Shown piece after piece: positions 43,555-55,633 of a DNA stretch of 64,000 nucleotides. The notes beneath the pieces were generated by a model. That model did not search any database. It was given only the letters and a program-made list of their open reading frames with translations, and was not told the DNA's origin. Position numbers and translations under genes: made by a program. Location: NCBI GenBank assembly GCA_001606155.1, contig LODT01000041.1, positions 248,001-312,000 of the forward strand, written 5' to 3'. This stretch comes from Tieghemostelium lacteum (lineage: Eukaryota > Evosea > Eumycetozoa > Dictyosteliales > Raperosteliaceae). The stretch's first letter is position 1; the number at the start of each line of letters is the position of its first letter.

Positions 43555-46500
43555 ATGATTATCCACATATCATTAATTCTAACCTTTTGGTTAATATTAG
43601 TTAGAGCTCAGATATCAGTTGACCCAAGTCAATGTAAGTAAATTTCAACCACCAACTAAATAAAATCTAATAAAACAAAACAGATGCACAGGTTCTACAA
43701 TTAAGCCAAATGTATAACTTGAATATGTCACTGTATCCTATTGAGAATGGAACTTATTTATTTTGTACACCTTACTATATAAACTTTGGTTGTAATGGTG
43801 GTTTTCTAACATCAATGTATGTTTATTTGTTGAATTTGAACTCTGCTAAACTACTAATATATAACTTTAGATATATTAAAGGAGATGGGATAACACCTTT
43901 GACAATAAGCAATATAAATACATTAATGCCAACCCTCACTTCAATGTATTTATTTGAAAGTAATTTGAATTTTAACCTGACTATATATTAATGATATACT
44001 ATTTAATGCAGCTCCTTCACATCTATACCAATACCTACAGAAACATTTGCTTCATTTATGCAAAGTTCAATATTAACTTCCATGTAGGTAAACTATTCAA
44101 AATATTTTTATAATTAATATATTTATAAATTTTATAGAGATCTAGACACATGTAATGTTACGACTTTTCCAACAGAAAATATCAGCTATCAAAAATCAAC
44201 GGTATCTTTATCCAATAATCCGATAAGCAATATTGTAGATGTATCCTTATTTCCAATAATATTAGTGTGGAAAATAATAGCAAATGAAACATCATATTTT
44301 AGAAATTTTTCTTATCCAATTATAGAAAATGAAAATCTAAACACAATGTATGTTTGAAAAGTTTTACAATTTTGAATGTATACTAATATCTTGGTAGTGA
44401 AATTATTTCAAATAACTTTCCAGAAATATCAGAAGTTGATACTATGTAAGATTTAACAATCAAACATATTCATAATCTTATAACTAATTTTTTTTGTAGT
44501 AAAATTATTCCAGGTCCTAATTTTGATATGAGTACCTCACCTAATATAAATTCTTACACAACAACTAAATTGTAATTATTTAACAATATTTAAATTACTA
44601 CTTCTATATTAATTTTCATTTTAGAAACATAACTGATATTTTAGGACAATATACTTTACCAAGTATTCCATTAATATATGGTGTTGTACATTTAACTTTA
44701 AATATTAATGTACAACCACCGACATCATTTTTCAATTTTTCAAACTACTATCAACTATTTAGTTTGTATGTATTAATCATCCTATTTTAATTCAAATCGA
44801 TCTAATTCCTTTTATAGTTCATTAAAAAGTAGAGATTTACCATATGCATATGATCAACAATTTCCATTTGTAAATATTCCACCAGAAATTCGGGATTTCA
44901 GTTTGGAAAACAGCTATTTTAGAGAATTTCCAAGTATTTTATTAAATAACACATATTTACAATTTTTGTAAGTAAATGTATTTGGAAGAAACTGAAACTT
45001 TTTATATTAATTTACCTTAAAGAACTTTAAAAAATTGTGGAATTGAAGGTCCATTACCAAACATTTCAAAAAACAATTTTTTTTTAATGTATGTATAATG
45101 ATCTATATTCTTTTTAAAATTAAATATTTATAAAATATATAGAGATCTTTCTTATAACAAGTTTTCAGGATCTGTGGATACAAGTTATTGTAATATTGAT
45201 GCCAATTTGAGCTATAATAATCTTACTGGACCCTTGCCTGAATGCATTGGATGTTATATAAAAAACCCAATATTGAAAATAAGATATGAAGGAAACAATT
45301 TTTCAAATTATAAAGAAGGTATACTGTATCCAAATTGTTCAATAACTATATCAAAAGCCATTTTATCAATTACAACTCTAACAGTATTTGGTATTAATTT
45401 ACCACTTTATCCAGAGGAAATTTCAACTTCTCCTCCTTTTAATTCATTACCTCGTGTAACTGACATTAACTCATTTTCATTCATCTTTAAATTGGATACC
45501 TATTACACTTTAAAATCACTAAAATTTATTAGTATCCATTTTTATTCTCCAAATATCACAATTAAAGCACCTATAACATTAGCACCACCTATCATCAAAA
45601 ATGTAATGTACTCACCACTACTGAATCTTGGTTATACTTTTAAAGCAATTGGTTTTAATTTTGGATCTCAAATCACTAATATCAAAGTTGATATTCCTCC
45701 CTATAAATGTTTTATAACCGAAATTGATGATAATGTACTTTCATGTAGTTTATATAATAAGTCAATTCCAGAGCAACAGTATACTTTCACACTCAATCTC
45801 ACTGGCTATGTAGTATCCTACAAGTTTAATTTTGTTAGATCTTATCCTACAATATCAACAGTAATTCCTGCACCGTTAACAGGTGGTAACATTACTATTT
45901 TTGGATATTTTGGTGAGAATCCAACTAACTTTTTAGTTAATCTTCTAACATCACCATCTGATAACGTAACATGTACTGGTGTTATTGGTAACTCTACAAC
46001 TGTAATGTGCAATTTAGGACCTGTAACAAACACAATTTCCGTATTTTTCACAGTAGTTCTTAAAATAGAAGTTAATGGTGATAGTGGAATAAGTGTCTAC
46101 AAATTTCTAGATAATACTATACCTTGCTCTATAGATGGATGTGGTAATCATGGTGCATGTACAACAGTTGGTTGTGTGTGTTATCAAGGTTTCAGAGGTG
46201 CAAAATGTGATTTAATAGCTGACAATCCAAATATTGTTGTGAATTCAACTGGTGCTCATTTTGGTGATGATGATGGTTCTTTCACTTTATCAATTGTATC
46301 TGTGAGAGAACTGACTCCTTTTGGAGTCTTAGTTTCTGAAATTCCAATTGATAAATGGATTCCAAAAGGAATCAATACATCAAATGGTGAGGTTCATTCG
46401 ATATTTGAATTCAAAAAGAATAATTTCACAATCACAACTGATTTTGAAGAAATCAAATCAGAAAAGAATATCACATTTGCAGGAATTGAAATGAACCTTC

Positions 46501-47075
46501 AACCAGGTTCAATCAAACTCTCAATTACACTTTCAAGTTGGGAATACATTTCAAGTGTGAATTATCTTCAAGTTGTTTTGAATTCAACTGCTGATTTCAA
46601 TCAATGCGATGAAGATGGTAGTGGAGATAATGGAATTGAAACTGATGGAAACTTGAATTTCCTTCAAATCAAGAAAGGAGGAAAAGTATTTTATGGTCAA
46701 TTCTTGGACAAAGTACTTTCAGATCAAAGAGCAACCATTGTTTCAAATCAAGTTCTTTCTGAAGATGATAATTCCATTTTGATTGGACTGAACCTCCCAC
46801 ATTGTAATGAATGTGTAATTGATCCTAATTTTTCAGTTCTTTTAGACAGTGAATTCAATAATGATGATTGTAAATCCAGTTCTTTGAAAGAAAAACCATG
46901 GATTCTTCCAGTTGCCGTTGTTATACCCATTGTATCAGTTGCAATTATTGGATCAGCAGCATATGTTCTAATTAAAAATAAGAGATTGGGTTTCTATCAA
47001 AAGAAATTGGATAGAATTAAAAATAGCCAAAGTATGGAGAAGGAAAATTCATCAAATGCTAGTGTATTATTATAA
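43555..47075 (+). CDS. ComC-like LRR/IPT/EGF type I membrane protein, array copy 4
   Basis: Signal peptide MIIHISLILTFWLILVRA starts at 43555, 100 bp after copy 3. Short LRR exons follow; the last exon is 45143-47075. Order as in the others: LRR (LSYNNLTGPLPECIGC), IPT-like modules (MYSPLLNLGYTFKAIGFN…, YGY-like FGYFGENP), EGF (CSIDGCGNHGACTTVGC), supersandwich-like domain, TM helix, then a longer tail (KNSQSMEKENSSNASVLL). A local patch in the conserved domain reads KWIPKGINTSNGE where the other three have KWTPTAINNNNGE. The juxtamembrane sequence SEFNNDDCKSS is shared with copy 1. Confidence 0.86.
46133..46855 (+). repeat. Homogenised EGF-supersandwich block, copy 4
   Basis: Near-identical to the other three blocks except for a ~35-bp divergent patch at about 46358-46388. 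Confidence 0.9.
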
Positions 47076-47396
47076 TTATAATTTACATATTATATTTAAA
47101 TAAACCTGTATATTTAAAATAGTATAATTACTGCATATTTTAAATGATATTTGTGATTTTGGTTTTCTCTTGGAATCTGTTTCTTTGTATTTATTTGATT
47201 TAGTTTTATCATCTACATGTAAATCGAAATCTTCTTTTTATGTATATAAAAAAAAAAGAAAATATATTATTTATGTGATTGGAGGATTTATGAGATGATG
47301 AATTGAAAGGGATGTTGTGCAATGAAAGGGGTGATGTTTGTACTATTTTGTTTGAGTGAGGGAGGTGAGTGGGGCTAAAATAAAAATAAATTTAAT
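47076..47396. other. Convergent spacer after the array
   Basis: This 321-bp, AT-rich spacer lies between the stop of array copy 4 and the stop of the convergent adenylate kinase gene. It contains GT/GGGTG-rich bits near 47310-47375, but no gene is recognised. Confidence 0.5.
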
Positions 47397-48398
<1,002 letters not shown>

Positions 48399-48638
48399 TA
48401 TAAACCTAAAATATCTTTCTACTTTGTTAGTATGCACTACAAAAAAAAAAAAAAGAAATTCAAAAAAAAATTTCACTCCAAAAAAATTATCAGGAAGTTC
48501 TAAAGTGGAGTATCTACTTTTAGATTCTTAAATACTTTTTTCATTCAATTACGAGAATAAAAAAAGTAGATAATAAATTTATTAATTTATTAATTCAATT
48601 GTTTATGTACAAGTAGTTTTGTTTTGATTTTTTTAGTT

Positions 48639-50618
48639 TTAAAGTTGTGCATCAATTGATTGATTTCCAAAATCGTCAAATGATTGGGCTTTTGATCGGG
48701 AAAATAAAAAAAAATTAAAAAAATGTTAATATGAAATTGTAAAGTTAAGGTGTGAGTAAAAATAGAACATACTTAAAAATGAATCATCAGTATAGAGTTC
48801 TGAGATACCTTCATTAGCAATTACAGTATCAAAGTAGAAACTCTGTTGATCGTAGTTATCAGTTGGTACTTGGAAGGTTATTTGTCTATTAGGATGAAGA
48901 GGTGACTGAGGAGGTTGCATATTAGATATACTTGGACTATTTGGTATGTTAGTTGGAAGATGATGATTATTATTGTTGTTATTATTGTTGTTATTTGCAT
49001 TCTGATCGTATGGAGAATAGGATGATATCATTGAATTTGGTTCCCAATAAGATACATTAGGATTACCTAATCCGCTATAAATATTATTGTTAAGATGTTG
49101 TTTAGAAGGTGAGAATATTTGATCATTTCCTATATGACCTGTTGGATATATAAATTGGTTGTGGTTATTAGGTGCATTAGTCATTGGAGGTTGAGGAGGT
49201 TGAGCATTATATGAAGTATCCATATCATCACTTGAATTACTGGTATTGGAATTTGGTTGATTGAGTAAGAATACATCTATAGTCTGACCTCCTTCATTAT
49301 GTAAAAATACTTGATATCTACGATTGGGTGGTTCCATTCCTTCGTCTGGATCTGGAACCTCTAATTTAGTGCCTGCAGGTGCCTTAATAGCAATGACAGT
49401 ATCATTTTTCATTCGTTCAATATCACGAAGATCATCATGAGTTACATAAATATATCGTGACGATTTGGAATCTGTCAACATTACCGAGAGATTCTTTTGT
49501 GCCTTTTTTATATTGCTATCTAATGCAGCTTCTTTTTCTTTGAGTTTCTTAATATCTCTCTTGTAGACATCAACATATTTTGGATCAACAGGCATAGTCT
49601 TTACGCCATATGCTTTCCATTGAACACGATTTTTTGAACATTTTTCAATTAGGCCAACACCCTCCAGAACACATGTGACATCGTATATTCTTCTTTTGGA
49701 GATTTCCAATTGATCAGCAGCCACTTTTAAATCAACAATACCCTCAGAGGATTTTCCCATAATCTCCAGAAATTTCTTTGTTAATTGTACCAATGAATTA
49801 TCAAATCTGTTACCAGATTGACTACCCATTAAATCATCACCACTAGCTGATCCTGTTTTTGATTCTGCAAATGATGCTGATTTTGATCTTTTTGTGGCAC
49901 GAGCTGCTGGTTTTTTCTTTGATTGACTTGATACAATGTCATCCATATTTTCATCTTCCTCTTCAGTATCGTTTTCACCATCGTCTGCTGATTGTTGTTG
50001 TTGTTGTTGTATATCACTCATTGAATTGGATCTTTGTGGTCTCTTTCCTGTAACTTTTGATTGCGCTGGCTTCTTTGCCGGCCTTCCTGGTTTTTTGGAT
50101 TTCCCATTCGTTGGGGGTGGTGGTGATAATATCTCCTGTGATGATCCTGCTCCTGGTGTCTCTGAAACATTACCACCACTAGAATTTATACTTCTCAATA
50201 ATTGTAATGAACTTTGAACTTTTTGATCTATACTACTATTACCAGCTATTGTATTATTATTATTTTGACTATTCATTAAAGGTGAAGAAGGCGGAGGTGT
50301 AGAAGGTGCTGTTATTGTAGTTGTAGCTGTCGTTGTTGGTTGTCGTATCTGTTGTTGTTGTGGTTGTGGTTGTTGTTGTTGCTGTGGTTGAGGAAGTGGA
50401 AGTGAAAGTGGTGGTTGTTGTTGTTGTTGTTGTGTAATTTGCAATGGTTTTGTAGATTGCAGAGATGCCATGGATTGTATCTCTGTTAATAAAAATGGTA
50501 ATACACCATTTCCATTATTTAAATTATTATTATTCTGATTGTTTACAATTATATTGGTAATTGTATGATCCATATCTAAACTTTGTTTTGGTTTTCTAGA
50601 TCTGGTAACTGGCATCAT
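48639..50618 (-). CDS. E2F-family transcription factor with AT-hook
   Basis: Exons 50618-48773 and 48688-48639 (phase 1 join) give 631 residues. The winged-helix DNA-binding domain is at about 268-335 (LTKKFLEIMG…ISKRRIYDVTCVLEGVGLIEK). A leucine-rich dimerisation helix follows (YKRDIKKLKEKEAALDSNI), then a marked-box-like region (IAIKAPAGTKLEVPDPDE). The single winged helix plus dimerisation part indicates a DP-partnered E2F, a regulator of cell-cycle genes. A KKPGRPAKK AT-hook near residue 180 lies in the low-complexity N-terminus (Gln/Pro runs). The tiny last exon ends TQSFDDFGNQSIDAQL, an acidic stretch in the position of the E2F Rb-binding tail, though I cannot show it binds Rb. Confidence 0.92.
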
Positions 50619-51036
50619 TGTGCTATCTCTCTATCTTTGTCTCTGTCTATATCAATTCTATGTATTTTTAATTTTTAAAATCTAAACTCTGTAATTTTAA
50701 TGGTAATCATATTATTTCAAAGTATTGGATTCTGTTTGATCGAAAAAGGTACCTTTCAATAAAAATGAAACTTTGGCGCTCTTTATCTCAACAATAAAAA
50801 AGTAATATGAACTAAAAAAAAAAAAGAAAACTAAAAAAATGGAGGGGTTTGGCAAATTATCTGAATATTAAAAATATCAATGAACACAGAAATAAATATA
50901 AGGCAATAAATATTTACTAACTCTAATAATAATCAATAATAATAATAAAATTATAAAGAAAAAAAATTACTAAGAAAGGGGGACAGTTAAAATTATCCTA
51001 CACTCCCACACACCACTTGTTTCAATGCCAATTTTA
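50619..51036. other. Spacer between E2F and BORCS6-like genes
   Basis: This 418-bp AT-rich spacer includes the E2F promoter. A TTTGGCGCTC stretch near 50773 resembles an E2F-site core (TTTSGCGC), which would allow autoregulation (inference). No gene is recognised. Confidence 0.45.
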
Positions 51037-52146
51037 TCATTTAGTAGTTGGCAATGAAGATTGTTTAATTAAATTCATTATTATAATTTCGAAACGATTG
51101 ATATTCTCTTTAATCAACTTTATCTTTTGGTGAAGGTTCTGTATAGATTTTGTCTGTTCATTTAATTCAATACATCTAGTAATCATAATTTCAGTTTCTC
51201 TCATTGAATTTACTGCATTTTGACAAAGTGAATCTGTTGACATTTTATAGGCATGGAATAACTCTACTGACATTTTAGTCATCTATACAATCAAATTAGT
51301 TTATCATAAACTACAACTAATCTATAACATCATATCACATACCATTTGTAAACTATAATTTAAACTTCTAGTCAGAGCAATGACTGATTCTGAACATTTC
51401 ATTGCATCCATTTCAATAGATTTTAATGTTTTAAATCCAACATTGGTCAGATAAGGTATACTTTGATGTTCAAAATATAATATATCATTAAAATTAGGTT
51501 GTTGTGGTTGTTGTTGACTATTTGGTGTTATTGATGTTTGTGTTGGTATTTGTGTTTCTGTTTGTAAAGGTTTTGTATTTTGTTCATTTGTGTTTGTAGT
51601 TGTAGTGGTTGTAGAAGTTGTAAGGGTTGTATCTTTTTCAGTTAATAAATTTAATTCAGGAGGTGGTGTACTACTATTTGTTATATTGTTATTATTGTTG
51701 TTATTATTATTGTTGTTGCTGGTGTTTTTTGAAGATAGGGTTGGTGAGTTGGTGAGTGAACTATATGATGAAGAGGTTGAGGATGGTGAAGATAATATAC
51801 TATTTACACTGGATATGATATTTCCAAATTGATCATTATACTTTTTCATTTGTTCTGCAAGTTCTTCTTTTTTCTTATTTTGGGATAATGATCTTTTATG
51901 ACTAGATCCACTTCCTATACTAGATGGAGGTAGATTTGTATCATTTGAAGTATCATCTAAAGCAGTGATGGGATTCGAATACTTTTTATGATAATGTCCC
52001 ATCATATCTGCTAATTTATCTTCTCTTTCTTTTTGTTTTTTTTCTTTGATATCCTCCAATGTTGAATCTAAATCCTTATCAATATAATCTATAGAATGAT
52101 CATTTTGATGCTCCTCTACATTTTTATTTATATTCTCTGTGTTCAT
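51037..52146 (-). CDS. BORCS6-like BORC complex subunit
   Basis: Exons 52146-51343 and 51282-51037 (phase 0) give 349 residues. The N-terminal two thirds are disordered (Ser, Asn and Thr runs). The last ~125 residues form helices resembling animal BORCS6 (C17orf59): CSESVIALTRSLNYSLQM, then SVELFHAYKMSTDSL and ETEIMITRCIELNEQ. BORC sits on lysosomes and recruits Arl8 to control their movement. Similarity is judged by pattern, so the call is moderate. Confidence 0.65.
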
Positions 52147-52270
52147 ATTTGTATTTACAAAAAATAAAAAAATAAAATTTCATTTTAATTTTCATATTAT
52201 TGCAATAACCAGATTGAGTTTACTAAGCTAATCTCATTTTATCTCATTTTATCTCAATACACAATAAAGA

Positions 52271-53167
52271 ATGTTCGGACCACCAAGACCACCAAAACCA
52301 ACTGATAGTAATAAAAATGATAATGATGATGATATTAAAAAGGTGCATGGTCCAATATTGCCCAATAAAGAAGATAAACCTTTAGTAGAGCAAAAGAAAA
52401 AGGTTTATGGACCTTCATTTGGTAGAGATAGTGTAGATGATTCAATTCAACCTACAAAAGAGGAACATAAAGAACCTAATACAAAGAAAAGGGTTTTAGG
52501 ACCATCTTTTGAAAAGGATGATGAAGAAGACGAAGAAACTAAACCATCTCCTATAAAAAAACCAATGATAGGTCCATCATTAAATAATACAAAAACAGTA
52601 GTGGATAGTGATGAAGAAGATGAAAATGAATATCAACAAAATCTAGGTGAATGGGAAAAGATTAAAAAGAGTAGAGATAATGAATTATCTTTGAATAAAG
52701 ATAGTGATGGTAAATTGAAACGAGAGGAATGGATGACTGCTCTACCAACTGATAGAAAGATTGGTAGTACTCTGACCAATAGGACATTTAGTAAGAATTC
52801 AAATGTCAATGTAAATAAAGTGGATGGATCGTGGATTGATAAACAAGATAAATTGTTAACACCAACAACTGCTACAACCCCTTCAATTATCCAAAGAGAT
52901 AATAATAAACTTGAAAAAACAGTGATGGGTGACACCAAAAAACCCAAAAGCCTCTTAGAAATCCACCAAGACAATCTTAAAAAGTCGAATAATATTTTGT
53001 CTGAAAAGAAAAATTCGTCAAAAAGTCCAAATGTTGTTGGACAACCTTACGAATTTGATAGGGAAAAAGCCATGGAGATACAAAAAGTGGATAGAGAATA
53101 TTTATCAAAAATTGTAAATACTAGTAACGAATTAAATGACAGATTTTCAAAAGGTAGAAATAATTAA
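52271..53167 (+). CDS. GPALPP motifs-containing protein (GPALPP1-like)
   Basis: A 298-residue charged protein with repeated G-P-x-[LF] motifs in the N-terminal half (MFGPPRPPKP, VHGPILP, VYGPSFG, VLGPSFE, MIGPSLN) and the characteristic LKREEWMTALP segment near residue 155. The C-terminus has LLEIHQDNLKK and a conserved DREKAM…KVDREYL helix. This matches GPALPP1 (DUF3752), a nuclear protein of unknown role linked to splicing factors by its motif type. Intronless; divergent from the BORCS6-like gene with a 124-bp gap. Confidence 0.88.
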   Translation: MFGPPRPPKPTDSNKNDNDDDIKKVHGPILPNKEDKPLVEQKKKVYGPSFGRDSVDDSIQPTKEEHKEPNTKKRVLGPSFEKDDEEDEETKPSPIKKPMIGPSLNNTKTVVDSDEEDENEYQQNLGEWEKIKKSRDNELSLNKDSDGKLKREEWMTALPTDRKIGSTLTNRTFSKNSNVNVNKVDGSWIDKQDKLLTPTTATTPSIIQRDNNKLEKTVMGDTKKPKSLLEIHQDNLKKSNNILSEKKNSSKSPNVVGQPYEFDREKAMEIQKVDREYLSKIVNTSNELNDRFSKGRNN

Positions 53168-53584
53168 TTAATTAAATCTTAGAAAACAAATTGGCTCTGT
53201 GTGTTATGTTATTATAATAATTTAAATCTACTTGTAATAAGAGTGTACACAAAAATAGAAAAAAACCTAAATATTAAAGAAATCAAAAATTATTGCATTT
53301 AATATGATGGAGCACCTCATCACACTCTACCACAATTCTATTGGCTGTTGGTTTGCAGGCAACTTGCAACTGACATTAATTTATGTTAGGTGAAAAAAAA
53401 TAAAGTAAGTTTTTGGTTGGTTTTTATTTCAAAGAAACAAAGCAAAAATGCCAAAAAATAAAATAAAAATTAAAAATAATTATTTATAAATATCTTTTTG
53501 ATTTTGCTCAACAGCTGTCAACTTTTTTTTTTAGTTTCTTTTTCTTTTTGGTTTATTTAATAGTCCTAATTTAATTTATATATA
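53168..53584. promoter_or_regulatory. Upstream region of the four-TM gene
   Basis: This 417-bp spacer includes a less AT-rich patch at 53300-53400 with an inverted CCAAT (ATTGG) and the imperfect palindrome TTGCAGGCAACTTGCAA near 53355. It is a plausible regulatory element for a gene whose codon bias suggests strong expression. No coding frame is seen. Confidence 0.4.
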
Positions 53585-54379
53585 ATGGCCAACGTTAAAA
53601 ATATTATTCCATTTGTCATCTTTGGTGTTGCTTGGGTACTTTTAATTGTATCTTATTCATGTAAGTTATACTAATACTAAAATATAATCACCATCACTAT
53701 CACCATCTTTCAATATTAAGATGGATGGGGAAGAATTTCCAAATTTTTATAAAAATTTTTTTTTTTTGTTGAGAGGTGAAATATATATTAATATACATTC
53801 TTTATTATATAAATAGCTTATTGGTACTACTCAAGAACCAATCCAGATAGTGATACTACTTACACAATTTCATATTTCAAACACGATCAACTTAAGGTAT
53901 ACGCTAAGGTTGGTGGTCAATCCGCAACTGCTTACCACTCCTGGACTTCAGATGAAAAAGAAAACAACAAAAACTCATTTGCCATTGCAAATGCTGCTTT
54001 AGCTTTCACAATTATTTCCTGGGTCGTCGACACTGCTGTATTATTCTTTTTATTGTTATCCATTATTGGTGTCCTCTCCAAGATTCCATTGCCAATGGGT
54101 ATCTTCACCAGAATTCTAGCTGTTGTTGCTGTACTTTGCTCTCTTTTGGGTCTATTGATCTTCTTGGGTTATCCAAATGGTCAATTGAGAGATTGTAAAG
54201 CTCAATACGATTCCGATTTATTAAAAGATGCTTGTGATCAAGTTCCACAATACAAAAACTTTGCTGGTTCTGATGACAATGTTAAATGGGGTCCATCTAC
54301 CGGTTGGATTATTTTAATTATCGCTACTGCTTTGAATCTTGTTGGTTGTATCACCACTGGTTTCATTGCTCAATTCTAA
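53585..54379 (+). CDS. Dictyostelid four-transmembrane protein
   Basis: Exons 53585-53660 and 53817-54379 (156-nt intron, phase 1) give 212 residues. There are four hydrophobic helices: residues ~7-25 (IIPFVIFGVAWVLLIV), ~95-120, ~130-155 (AVVAVLCSLLGLLIFLG) and ~190-210 (IILIIATALNLVGCITTG). The layout is claudin/tetraspan-like, with the larger extracellular loop between TM1 and TM2. I do not know a function. Exon 2 uses selected codons (ATC, GTC, TCC), indicating strong expression. Confidence 0.8.
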
Positions 54380-54621
54380 AAAGTATTGTTGTTTTGATAG
54401 TTCAATTTACTCCAATTCCCCTTCTATTTAGTAATATTAGAAAATAGATTAAAATAAATCTATATTTATATAATTAATTTTTTTTAATTTCATTTTTATT
54501 CTCTTTGATCATCATTATTTTTTCTTTTTTTTTTTTCACAATTTTTTTTTATTATTTTTTTTGATCTTCATTTTGTAAATATAAATTGTGTCTTTCTTTT
54601 TTTTATAACTATACATAAACA

Positions 54622-55505
54622 ATGGAACATTTAAATAGAGGTGGTTTTGATTTTGATTTAGCTCAAAGGTACCTTAAAATTGATATTTGGAATAGAGGAT
54701 TTAGTTGGGAGAAATATTAATTTTGATTTTGGGGTTGTATAGAAATATAATATTAGAAAAGAATGGATTAAAGATGCCAGGATTTTTAAAAACAGGTACT
54801 ACTATTGTAGGTGTTGTATACAAAGATGGTGTTGTATTAGGTGCAGATACCAGAGCAACTGAAGGACCAATTGTAGCCGATAAGAATTGTGAAAAGATTC
54901 ATTACATTTCAGATAATATATATTGCTGTGGTGCAGGTACTGCAGCTGATACAGAGAATGCTACAGCATTGATTAGTTCCAAACTTACACTACATAAATT
55001 GTCAACTGGTAAGGAAGTACGTGTTATTACAGCTTTGACAATGTTGAAACAGATGCTCTTTAAATATCAAGGACATGTATCTGCAGCTTTAATTTTAGGA
55101 GGTGTTGATATTTCAGGACCATCACTACACACTATATATCCACATGGTTCAACTGATCAGTTACCTTATGTAACTATGGGTTCAGGTTCTTTGGCAGCTA
55201 TGGCTGTCTTTGAGGCTAAATATAAAGATGGCATGTCAAAACAAGAAGCCATTGATTTGGTTGCCGAAGCTATTGCAAGTGGTGTCTTTAATGATTTAGG
55301 ATCAGGTAGTAATACAGATGTAACTATCATTGAAAGAGGCAACCAAGTAACCAAATTAAGAAATTACAAAACTCCAAATGAACGTAAATACAGAGGTCCA
55401 GCTTACAATTTCAGATCTGGTACCACTCCAATTCTTTCCACAAAAATTGCACCTCTTTCAACCAAAGTCACCATTGAAGATGTTGTTATGGGTGAAGCTA
55501 ATTAA
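54622..55505 (+). CDS. psmB7: Proteasome subunit beta type 7 (beta-2)
   Basis: Exons 54622-54668 and 54743-55505 (74-nt intron, phase 2) give 269 residues. A 34-residue propeptide ends KTG, exposing catalytic Thr35. Asp51 and Lys67 sit at +16 and +32 of the mature chain as required for activity (…[21 protein letters not shown]…NCEKIHYI). The trypsin-like beta-2 assignment follows from this mature start and the long C-terminal arm ([18 protein letters not shown]). It is part of the 20S core in nucleus and cytosol. Confidence 0.95.
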
Positions 55506-55633
55506 AATGTAAAAACAATTTGGAAATTTAGAAACATTGATATTCACACATACCCAACTTTTCCAATATAATAAAAATAAAATTTCTATTAAATATTGAA
55601 TTCAAATAACTATAGTAGTGTATTATTTTATTT

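Noticed and set aside
32405-47075. Reading the tandem membrane proteins as a mobile or virus-derived cluster
   Set aside because: They have intron-rich host gene structure, signal peptides, LRR/EGF domains and no polymerase, integrase, capsid or terminal repeats; a host gene family explains everything.
48399-48476. N-terminal extension of adenylate kinase
   Set aside because: It begins at GTG, reads through T runs as poly-Phe and has no ATG; the ATG at 48398 is the natural start.
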